From: GCA-2862585 sp965277895 | GTDB taxonomy: Bacteria; Bacteroidota; Bacteroidia; Flavobacteriales; UBA7312 | Direction: 5' to 3' | Assembly: GCA_965277895.1 (NCBI GenBank) | Contig: CBDIDR010000001.1 | Location: 1,674,001-1,738,000 of the forward strand | Length of the DNA: 64,000 bases | Shown: positions 51,866 through 63,000 of the stretch, piece by piece | Layout: every line of letters begins with the position of its first letter | Position numbering within the stretch: position 1 is the stretch's first letter | Program-made: the position numbers and the translations under genes | The notes under the pieces: generated by a model | Told to the model about the DNA's origin: nothing | Databases searched by the model: none | What the model saw: only the letters and a program-made list of their open reading frames with translations

Positions 51866-52633
51866 ATGTCTGGTGCAAAAAGCAATAAAAGAAAGGCAAT
51901 AATTGGAACAGTAATGTTTCATTTATTTCTTTTGATTTGCTTTGTTTTTCTTGGATTAACCTACCGTATCCCACCACCACCAGAAGAAGGAATTACAATT
52001 AATTTTGGTTACGACGATTTTGGAAGTGGAGCTGAACAGCCAGAACAAATTATAGAAGAAGAGGAAATTACACCGCAAGAGGTGGTAGAAAACAATCCTG
52101 TAGTTGATGAAATAAGCACCCAAGAAGTTGAAGAAACCCCTGTCGTAAAAGAGAAAATCAAGGAAAAGAAAAAACCAGAAAAGGTAGAAGAAGTTGAAGA
52201 AAAAAAACCTGAACCAGTAGTAAACACTAAAGCCCTCTACCCTGGTAAAAAGCAAAACAACAGTACAAGCCAAGGTATTAGTGAAGGAAGTGGCGACCAA
52301 GGAAGTGAAGAAGGCGACCCAAAATCTAACGCCTATGTTGGTGGTGGGATTGGTACTAATGGTGTTGCCTACAAACTTGGTGGAAGAACCATAGAAAAAA
52401 TCATTAAACCCAATAATGATTCTCAACAACAAGGGAAAGTCGTTGTAACCATTCGAGTTAATAGAAACGGAAAAGTTATCAATGCCACACCAGGTGCTAA
52501 AGGCTCTACAACTACTAATTCCTATCTGTATAGCAAAGCTAAAGAAGCGGCCCTAAAAACTACTTTTGAAGCTAACAGCTCTGCCCCTGAAATTCAAATA
52601 GGTACTATCATTTACAACTTTAAGTTGAACTAA
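51866..52633 (+). CDS. tonB: TonB-like energy transducer
   Basis: 255 residues. Transmembrane anchor at about 13-31, a PPPPEEG turn, then a long Glu/Pro/Val/Lys-rich periplasmic spacer (about 60-125), and a C-terminal TonB-like domain (VVVTIRVNRNGKVINATPG, then TIIYNFKLN). It carries proton-motive force to the receptors, of which two are encoded here. The stop overlaps the folC start by 1 bp. Confidence 0.92.
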   Translation: MSGAKSNKRKAIIGTVMFHLFLLICFVFLGLTYRIPPPPEEGITINFGYDDFGSGAEQPEQIIEEEEITPQEVVENNPVVDEISTQEVEETPVVKEKIKEKKKPEKVEEVEEKKPEPVVNTKALYPGKKQNNSTSQGISEGSGDQGSEEGDPKSNAYVGGGIGTNGVAYKLGGRTIEKIIKPNNDSQQQGKVVVTIRVNRNGKVINATPGAKGSTTTNSYLYSKAKEAALKTTFEANSSAPEIQIGTIIYNFKLN

Positions 52634-53841
52634 TGACTTATCAAGAATGTATCGATTGGCTATTTCAACAATTGCCAATGTATCAACGCACAGGAAGTGT
52701 AGCTTATAAAGCTGATATTGGTAATATTGTGTTGGCATGTCAAAAGCTAGAAAACCCCCAAAACACATTTAAATCTGTACACATAGCTGGTACAAATGGA
52801 AAAGGCTCAACCAGTCATATGATAGCCTCAGTTTTTCAAGAAGCAGGCTATAAAACTGGATTATATACTTCCCCACACCTCAAAGACTTTAGGGAGCGTA
52901 TTAGAATAAATGGCAATATGATAAGTCAAGTTGAAGTCATTGAATTCGTAAAATCCAACAAAGAGTGGTTTACTGAAATAGGCATGTCATTTTTTGAAAT
53001 GACAGTGGCTATGGCATTTCATAATTTCTCTAAGCAAGAAGTAGATATCGCAATTATAGAAACTGGTTTAGGAGGGCGATTAGACAGTACCAACATCATC
53101 ACACCTGACTTATCAATAATTACAAATATTGGTCTTGACCACACTAATTTACTTGGTGATACTATTGAAAAAATAGCTGTTGAAAAAGCTGGAATAATTA
53201 AAGAAAATACTCCGGTAGTCATTGGAAAAAATCAAGAAAATACTCTACCTATTTTCAAAAAAATAGCTGAAGAAAAAAATGCACCTTTAATCATTTCTAA
53301 AGCCAGCACGCTAAAAACCGATTTACTAGGAAAATATCAGGCAGAAAATGTGTCGACCACACACACAAGTATAAATACACTCATAAAAAAAGGCTGGAAC
53401 ATCTCAGATGAAAATCTAAAAAAAGGGCTTTTGAATGTTCAGAAAAATACATCCTTAAAAGGCAGATGGACTATACTCAATAATTCACCCCTCACTGTTT
53501 GTGATACTGGACATAATGTAGATAGTATAAAATGGATAAGCCAACAAATTAAAGAAACCCCACACAAACAACTACACTTTGTTTTGGGTATGGTCAGCGA
53601 TAAATCCATTGATAACATCTTATCCCTTTTACCAAAAAATGCCATATATTATTTTTGCAAGGCAAATATTCCAAGAGCATTGGACGAAAGTAAACTAGAA
53701 AAAATAGCCTCCAAATATTCTCTTAAAGGAACACCTTTTTCATCTGTAAAAAAGGCCTTTTCTTCAGCTAAATTGAAAGCGAATAAAAGCGATTTAATTT
53801 TCATTGGAGGCAGCACATTTACAGTAGCAGAAATTTTATAA
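52633..53841 (+). CDS. folC: Bifunctional folylpolyglutamate/dihydrofolate synthase
   Basis: 402-residue Mur-ligase-like enzyme. AGTNGKGSTSHMIASV (P-loop), YTSPHLKDFRERIRING, ETGLGGRLDSTN, ITNIGLDHTNLLGDT, KAGIIKENTPVVIG and VCDTGHNVDSI. Adds glutamates to folates. Part of the common exbB-exbD-tonB-folC order of Flavobacteria. Confidence 0.96.
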   Translation: MTYQECIDWLFQQLPMYQRTGSVAYKADIGNIVLACQKLENPQNTFKSVHIAGTNGKGSTSHMIASVFQEAGYKTGLYTSPHLKDFRERIRINGNMISQVEVIEFVKSNKEWFTEIGMSFFEMTVAMAFHNFSKQEVDIAIIETGLGGRLDSTNIITPDLSIITNIGLDHTNLLGDTIEKIAVEKAGIIKENTPVVIGKNQENTLPIFKKIAEEKNAPLIISKASTLKTDLLGKYQAENVSTTHTSINTLIKKGWNISDENLKKGLLNVQKNTSLKGRWTILNNSPLTVCDTGHNVDSIKWISQQIKETPHKQLHFVLGMVSDKSIDNILSLLPKNAIYYFCKANIPRALDESKLEKIASKYSLKGTPFSSVKKAFSSAKLKANKSDLIFIGGSTFTVAEIL

Positions 53842-53883
53842 CATACTTTTGAAATGAAAATTTGTGATTGATATAAAATCACT

Positions 53884-53891
53884 TATATTTG
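53884..53891 (+). promoter_or_regulatory. -7 promoter element of tRNA-Val
   Basis: TATATTTG with TTG at 53862-53864 (19-nt spacer); it ends 11 nt before the tRNA. Confidence 0.6.
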
Positions 53892-53902
53892 CCAACCATT
53901 TT

Positions 53903-53977
53903 GGGCGATTAACTCAGTTGGTTCAGAGTGCCTCCCTTACAAGGAGGAAGTCGGGGGTTCGAGTCCCTCATTGCCCA
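53903..53977 (+). tRNA. tRNA-Val (TAC)
   Basis: Acceptor GGGCGAT/ATTGCCC (one G-T pair), anticodon stem CCTCC/GGAGG with loop CTTACAA (anticodon TAC), T-loop TTCGAGT. CCA is not encoded. Followed directly by a terminator. Confidence 0.96.
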
Positions 53978-53980
53978 CTC

Positions 53981-54020
53981 AAAAAAAACCCTCATTCTCT
54001 AGTAGATTGAGGGTTTTTTT
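53981..54020 (+). terminator. Intrinsic terminator after tRNA-Val
   Basis: CCCTCA (53989-53994) pairs with TGAGGG (54008-54013), extended by the flanking A8 and T7 runs; 13-nt loop. Confidence 0.92.
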
Positions 54021-54099
54021 ACTTCCAAATCCCCCCTAAACAATCATATATTTATTTTTTATTAGATTTATAATCTTTTAACCTTAACAATATTCTATC

Positions 54100-57000
54100 A
54101 TGCGTCTTTTATTTACGATAGTAATATCTATACTAACCGTTAGTAGTTATGCTCAAGATATTCCTGGCTGTACAGACCCCTCAGCTTGTAACTATATTAA
54201 TAGCGATTCAATAGTTGGATTTAACGAGAATTATTCTCCATCAGAATGGACTCAGTTTTCTGGAAATGGAAATGGTACTATTTCATTTTCTGAAGACGGA
54301 AACAGTCTTGTAATAAACGGAAGTGATGGTGACTTTTCCAATTGGGGAGGCTCAATTACTGGCGAAGAACTTTCTTCTCCCACAGAAGTCTATATGTATG
54401 TAGACCAAGATGTAGAAGTTTCCTTTGATTGGTCAGCCCAACATAATGACACTTGGCAATACGAACAAATGTACTTCATCAACGGAACAGCAACCTCACT
54501 AATCAACCCAGTGGGAGAAAATCCGCAATCCGGAACAATTACATTTAACGCTTCAGCTGGAGACCTAATAGGTTTTATAGAAGATGCTACAAATGGATGT
54601 TGTGGAGAAGGTTGGCTAACGATAAGCAACTTTATAGTAACTTCAGTTGGAGAGCCAGCAAATGTTGACGACGGCTCATGCGAGTATACTTCTTGTGCCG
54701 ACGATTGTGGTGTGCCTAATGGGGATAACTCTACATGCTCAGGATGTTCAGACCCAAATGCATACAATTATGATCCAACCTATTTGTTTGATAACGACTC
54801 TTGTACCGTTCTGGATTGCTATACTGGTATTCTCGAAGTTGAGTTTGAAAAACTCGGCGGTACCGATTGGAACTTGCCAGAAAATCAAGATTTCATCACT
54901 CCTACTTGTATAATTACAAGACAGAATAACAATGCACTTTATAATAGTGTTTATCAAAACGACTTTAATGACAACCAATCGGGTTCAAATACGATGTGGA
55001 AGAACGGTAGCTACGATGAAGGTGGCAGCTGGTATAACAATATAAAAGACGCACATGGCGGAAATATGCAAAGCATTGAAGGAGATGTAATGACCCTTCA
55101 TATCTTAGACTCAGATTTATACTTTGAATTAGATTTTAGCTCTTGGGATCAAAATGGAAATTGGCAGCAATTTGCAGGTGGGTTTGCTTATACTAGAACA
55201 TTTATCGGAGGTGGAGAAGACGCTAACTGTAATGAGGTTGAGATGGTCTATGGCTGTTCCGATGAAATAGCTTGTAATTATGACACTTTAGCGACATACA
55301 ATGATGGAAGCTGCGAATACATAAGTTGCGCAGATCTATGTGGAGTACCCAACGGCGATAACTCAAGCTGTACTGGATGTACTGACCCAATTGCATTTAA
55401 CTACGACCCAAATGCTATCATAAGTGACTCATGTACTGCGAACACCTGCTTTGAAGGACAATCTTATGTTGAATTTGAAAAAGAAAATTATGCTGATTGG
55501 AATTTAGCAGAAAATCAAGATTTTATAACTTCTACCTGTATTATCACAAGACAAAATCAAAACGCATTATACAATAGTGTGTATCAAAATGATTTCTGGG
55601 ATAACCAATCAGGATCAAACACAATGTGGAAGAATGGCGGTTATAACGAAGGTGGTAGTTGGTACAATAACATTAGAGATGCTCACGGAAATAATATGCA
55701 GAGTATTGAAGGTGATGTAATGACACTTCACATCTTAGATTCTGATTTATATTTTGAACTTTACTTCACTTCATGGTCACAATACCAACAAGGCGGATTT
55801 GCCTATACCAGAACATTTATAACTGCTGGAGAAAATGAAGATTGTTTTGAAGTAGAACTTGTTGGTGGATGTACTGACGATTACGCTTGTAACTACGATT
55901 CTTTGGCAAATGTTAATGATGGTACATGTGATTATATCTCATGTGCAGATATCTGTGGCGTACCAAATGGCGATAACTCAAGCTGTACTGGATGTACAAA
56001 CCCAAGTGCCGCCAACTATGATGCCGAAAATATAATTGACGATGGCTCTTGTACTTCCCTAGATTGTGGTTTTGAATTACTATATAATGGCCCAACAGTA
56101 GTGAACTTCGAAAAAGCAGACAATGCCTATTGGAATCTAGCAGAAAACAGGGACTTCATCACCCCTACTTGTGAAATTACTAGACAAAATCAAAACGCAT
56201 TATACAACAGTGTATATCAAAATGATTTCTGGGATAACCAATCAGGATCAAATACAATGTGGAAAAATGGCGCTTACAATGAAGGTGGTGATTGGTACAA
56301 TAACATTAGAGATGCGCACGGATATAATATGCAAAACATTGTGGGTGATGTAATGACCCTTCACATTTTAGATTCTGACTTATATTTTGAGCTATACTTC
56401 ACTTCATGGTCACAAAATCAGCAAGGAGGTTTTGCCTACACCAGAACATTTATAGCACAAGGCGATAGTCTTATTGAAGGTTGTATTGAAGTAGAATTGG
56501 TAAGTGGATGTACAGACCAAATAGCATGTAATTATGATTCAACAGCTACTGTTGAAAGTGGCTTATGTGAATTCACCAGCTGTGCCGATGAATGTGGGGT
56601 GCCTAATGGCGATAACTCTACATGTACGGACTGCTCTGGAGTAGTAAACGGAGACGATACAAGTTGCAATGACGAATGTGGCGTTCCAAACGGTGACAAC
56701 TCAACATGTCTTGGGTGTACCGACCCCAATGCATTCAACTACGACCCAACAGCCATAATTGATAACGACTCATGTACTACTTTAGATTGTTTTGATGGGG
56801 AACTTGAAGTTGACTTCGAAAAAGAAAACGGTGCCGATTGGAATCTAGCAGAAAATCAAGACTTTATAACCCCTACTTGTATTATAACTAGACAAAATAA
56901 CAGGGCCTTATACAATTACGTTTATCAAAATGATTTTTACGATAACCAATCTGGATCAAACACCTTATGGAAAAATGGCGCCTACAGTGAAAGCGGGAGT

Positions 57001-60000
57001 TGGTATAATAATATAAGAGATGCGCATGGGTATAATATGCAAAATATTGTAGGAGACATAATGACCCTCCACGTACTGGATGCTGATTTATATTATGAAC
57101 TTTACTTTACTTCATGGTCACAAAGCCAACAAGGAGGATTTGCCTACACCAGAACATTTGTTGCCGCTGGAGAAAACGCAGATTGTGAAGAAATAGAATT
57201 AATCAATGGCTGTACAGATGAACTTGCATGTAATTATGATTCATTAGCCACCTTTAATGATGGTACTTGTGATTTCATTTCATGTTTAGATGAGTGCGGC
57301 GTACTATTTGGTGACAACTCAAGCTGTATAGGATGTACAGATCCAAATGCTGCAAATTATGACCCAGCGAATATTGTTGACGATGGCTCATGTACTTCAT
57401 TAGATTGTGGTTTAGAATTATTATACAACGGTCCAACTGTAGTATATTTTGAAAAAGAAGATAATGCCTATTGGAATATAGCTGAAAACAGAGATATCAT
57501 TACCCCAACATGCGAAATCACTAGACAAAGTAATCATGCACTTTATAACCATGTCTATCAAGGTGACTTCTGGGATAATCAAGGAGGCTCAAACACCTTA
57601 TGGAAAAATGGAACCTACAATGAAGGTGGTGATTGGTATAATAACATAAGAGATGCACATGGGTATAATATGCAAAATATTGTGGGAGACATAATGACCC
57701 TTCATATTTTAGACTCCGATTTATACTTTGAACTAGAATTTACCTCTTGGACTTCAAATGGAGCCCCTTGGAATAATAACTCTGACGAAAGTGGTGGCTT
57801 TGCTTACATCAGAACATTTATTGCTCAGGGAGATAGTCTGGTTGAAGGCTGTGTAGAAGTAGAATTAGTCTACGGCTGTACAGATGAACTCGCATGTAAT
57901 TACGACTCAACAGCAACTGTTGAAAGTGGATTCTGTGAATACATTAGTTGTGCTGACGAATGCGGCGTACCAAATGGCGACAACTCTACATGTACGGACT
58001 GCTCTGGAGTAGTAAACGGAGATGATACAAGTTGCTATGACGAATGTGGCGTACCAAACGGTGATAATTCAACATGTTCAGGCTGTACAGATTCAAATGC
58101 CTTTAACTATGACCCTAATGCACTTATTGACGATAGTACATGTACTGTCCTCGACTGCTTTAATGGACAAATAGAAATTGACTTTGAAAAATTTGACGGT
58201 ACCGATTGGAATCTAGCAGAAAATCAAGATTTTATCACTCCTACTTGTATCATTACAAGACAAGACAATCAGGCACTATACAATAGTGTTTATCAAAACG
58301 ATTTTTACGACAACCAATCTGAATCTAACACCATGTGGAAAATGGGAAGTTATGAAATGGCTGGAACGTGGTACAACAATATAAGAGATGCACATGGGTA
58401 TAATATGCAAAATATTGTAGGAGACATAATGACCCTTCATATTTTAGACTCCGACTTATACTTTGAACTAGAATTTACCTCATGGACATCCAACGGAGCT
58501 CCATGGTTTGGCTCGATCTCATCAGGTGGTTTTGCATACACTAGAACCTTTATTGGCGGAGGTGAAAACGCAGACTGTGAAGAGGTAAATATGATTTATG
58601 GCTGTACCGATGCAATAGCATGTAACTTTGACTCATTAGCCACTTATAATGATGGTTCATGTGACTATTTATCATGTGCAGATGACTGCGGTATACCAAA
58701 TGGAGATAATTCTTCATGCTCTGGGTGTATGGATCCTTCTGCTATGAACTATGATCCTACAGCTACTATTTCTGACAATTCATGCTCAGTTTTAGATTGT
58801 GATTTTGAACTCAATTATGGCTCTAACCTCATAATAGATTTTGAAAAAGAAAATGGTGCCGATTGGAATCTTTCAGAAAATCAAGATTCAATAACACCTT
58901 CGTGTATAATAACTAGACAAAATAATAGAGCACTATATAATTATGTTTATCAAAATGATTTTTGGGATAATCAATCCGGCTCAAATACTGAATGGAAGAA
59001 TGGCGCCTATAATGAAGGTGGAAGTTGGTATAATAATATAAGAGATGCTCATGGTGGACAAATGCAAAACGTTGTAGGTAACACAATGACTCTGCATATC
59101 CTAGATTCTGACCTATATTTTGAACTATACTTTACATCATGGTCACAAAACCAACAAGGAGGCTTTGCCTACACCAGAACACTAATTGCTCAAGGTGATA
59201 GTCTTGTAGAAAATTGTGATGAAATTATAATTGATGGCATGTATGGCTGTATAGACGAATTTGCATGTAATTACGACTCAATTGCAAGCCTAAATGACGG
59301 TTCGTGCGAATACATTTCTTGTGCGGATGATTGTGGCGTGCCAAATGGAGATAATTCTTCATGTACAGGCTGTATGGATCCAATAGCCATTAACTACAGC
59401 TCTATCAATATTTTTGATGATAGTTCTTGTACAATACTCGATTGTGATTTTGAACTGACTTATTTCGGAAGTCCATTAGTCGTTGATTTTGAAAAAGCAA
59501 GTAATGCAGATTGGAACCTTTCAGAAAACCAAGATTCTATAACACCTACTTGTATAATTACTAGGCAAAATATGCAGCCATTATACAATACTGTTTATCA
59601 AAACAACTATTGGGATAATCAACAAAATGGAAATATTCAATGGAAAATGGGGTCCTATGAAGAGGACAACAATTGGTACTTTAATTTAAGAGATGCGAGT
59701 AATAATAATATGCAGAATATAGTTGGTGAAACAGTTACACTACATATACTTGACTCTGATTTATACTTTGAACTTTACTTTACAGCTTGGTCACAAGGTT
59801 GGAGTGGTGGCGGTGGTTTTGCCTACACTAGAACTTTTGTTGCTCAAGGGGATAATCTAACAGAAGATTGTGAGGAGGTATTGCTCGTTTATGGATGTAC
59901 TGATGAAGTAGCGTGTAACTATAACAGCTTATCAACTTTTAATGATGGAAGCTGCGAATACATTTCTTGTGCAGATGAATGTGGCGTACCAAATGGAGAC

Positions 60001-63000
60001 AACTCTACTTGTACAGACTGTTCAGGAGTTGTAAACGGTGATGATGATAGTTGCTTTGATGATTGCGGCGTACTTTACGGAGATAATACTAGCTGTATAG
60101 GATGTACAGACTCAAACGCTTATAACTATGACCCTACTGCTATAATTAGTAATGATTCATGTACAGTTCTTGAATGTTACCAAGGAGGTCTGATAGTTAA
60201 TTTTGAAAAAGAAGATAATTCAAATTACAACTTAGCAGAAAATCAAGATTTCATTACCCCTACTTGTATAATAACAAGACAAAATCAAAGTGCATTATAT
60301 AATACCGTTTATCAAGATAATTTTTGGGACAATCAAATTGGGTCAAATACTGAATGGAAAATGGGTGGATTTGATGAAGAAAATAGCTGGTACAACAACA
60401 TCAGAGACGCAAGTAATAACAATATGCAAAATATTGTGGGTGAGACCGTCACCTTACACATTCTAGACTCAGACTTATACTTTGAATTATACTTTACAGC
60501 TTGGACACAAGGTATAAATGGGGGCGGTGGTGGCTTTGCCTATACTAGAACATTAGTATATTCTGGAACAAATATAGACGAAGATGCTAACTGTAATGAA
60601 GTGGCATTAATTTATGGCTGTTCTGATCCTAATTCATGCAACTTTGATTCTATAGCTACTTTCAATGATGGCTCTTGCGACTATTCATGTTACGATGCTT
60701 GTGGCGTAATATACGGCGACAATTCATCCTGTTCAGGATGTATGGACCCAAGTGCAAGTAATTACGATCCAAATGCTATAGTAAGTGATGACTCTTGTGC
60801 AGATTTAGATTGTGAAATAGATATTAATTATGATGGTTTAATTACAACATCTTTTGAAAAAGAAGATGGAGCAGATTGGACGTTAGCAGAAAATCAAGAC
60901 TCCATCACTCCTAATTGTATATTAACACGACAAAACCAAGAAGCAATATATAATATTGTTTATCAGGACAACTTTTACGATAACCAATCAGGTTCTAATA
61001 CCTACTGGAAGAATGGTCCGCTAAGTTCAGGAGGAGGATGGTATAATAACATCAGAGATGCCCATGATGGACAAATGCAAACTATTGTAGGTGACGTAAT
61101 GACACTACATATTTTAGATGCCGATTTATACTTTGAATTAACATTTACATCTTGGTCACAAAATCAACAAGGTGGTTTCGCTTATACAAGAACATTAGTA
61201 GCTAGTGGCTCCTATTTCCTTGAAGACTGTGAAGAAGTAATAATAGATGGTATTTATGGATGTACAGATGAAATTGCATGTAACTTCGATGCTATAGCAA
61301 CTTTAGAAGATGGAACATGTGAGTACGAATCCTGTGCGGATGATTGCGGCGAACCAAACGGAAACAACGAAAGCTGTTCAGGCTGTATGGATCCATTTGC
61401 ATATAACTATGACCCAACAGCTATTTTCGATGACGGTTCATGCTCTACTATTGAATGTGATTTCGATTTAAACTATCAAGGATTAATAGTAGTCCAATTT
61501 GAAAAAGAAGATGGTGCAGACTGGAATCTTTCAGCAAACAGAGATTCAATAACTCCAACTTGTATTATTACTAGACAAGATAATCAAGCTCTTTATAATG
61601 CTGTATACCAAGATGATTTCTGGGACAATCAAGCCAACTCTAACATGTACTGGAAAAATGGTTCATTTGATGAAAATAGTGCATGGTACAATAATATTAG
61701 AGATGCTCACAATGGTAATATGCAAACTATAGTTGGTGATATTATGACACTACATATTTTGGATGACGACTTATACTTTGAATTTGAATTTACTTCTTGG
61801 ACATCAGGTGGTTCTCCATGGAATTCTAGTTCAGAATTATCAGGTGGCTTTGCATACACTAGAACTCTTATTGCACAAGGCTCTGATTTAATAGAAGACT
61901 GTGATGAGGTAGTGAATGAAATAGAAGGATGTACAGATATTCTAGCATGTAATTATAATGAGATTGCAACATTTGACAACTCTAGTTGTATCTATGCTGT
62001 TGGATGCGAAGAATGTTCAGGGGAAACCGACGGAACAGGAACTATTGTTGACCTAGACAGCGATGACGATGGCGTTTGTGATGCCGATGAAATTGTAGGC
62101 TGTACAGATGTTCTTGCATGTAACTACAATGAGTTTGCAACAGATAGCGATACCACTTGTGTATATGCTGTTGGATGCGAAGAATGTTCAGGGGAAACCG
62201 ATGGAACAGGAACTATTGTTGACCTAGACAGCGATGACGATGGCGTTTGTGATGCCGATGAAATTGTAGGCTGTACAGATGTCCTTGCATGTAACTATAA
62301 TGAAATTGCAACGGATGATGATTCATCATGTATATACACTGTAGGCTGCGAAGAATGTTCAGGAGAAACTAACGGAACAGGAACTATTGTTGACCTAGAC
62401 AGCGATGACGATGGCGTTTGTGATGCCGATGAAATTGTAGGCTGTACAGATGTTCTTGCATGTAACTACAATGAGTTTGCAACAGATAGCGATACCACTT
62501 GTGTATATGCTGTTGGATGCGAAGAATGTTCAGGAGAAACCGATGGAACAGGAACTATTGTTGACCTAGACAGCGATGACGATGGCGTTTGTGATGCCGA
62601 TGAAATTGTAGGCTGTACAGATGTTCTTGCATGTAACTACAATGAGTTTGCAACAGATAGCGATACCACTTGTGTATATGCTGTTGGATGCGAAGAATGT
62701 TCAGGAGAAACTAACGGAACAGGAACTATTGTTGACCTAGACAGCGATGACGATGGCGTTTGTGATGCCGATGAAATTGTAGGCTGTACAGATGTTCTTT
62801 CTTGTAACTACAATGAGTTTGCAACAGATAGCGATACCACTTGTGTATATGCTGTTGGATGCGAAGAATGTTCAGGAGAAACCGATGGAACAGGAACTAT
62901 TGTTGACCTAGACAGCGATGATGATGGTGTTTGTGATGCCGATGAAATATTAGGCTGTACAGATGTTCTTGCATGTAACTACAATGAGTTTGCAACAGAT

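Noticed and set aside
51956..52432. 158-codon minus-strand frame opposite tonB
   Set aside because: It is a low-complexity Phe/Leu-rich translation of the antisense of the Glu/Lys-rich TonB spacer.
53982..56738. Several 60-125 codon frames on both strands inside the giant gene
   Set aside because: They are antisense or out-of-frame to a 3300-codon frame and arise from its repeated, stop-poor sequence.
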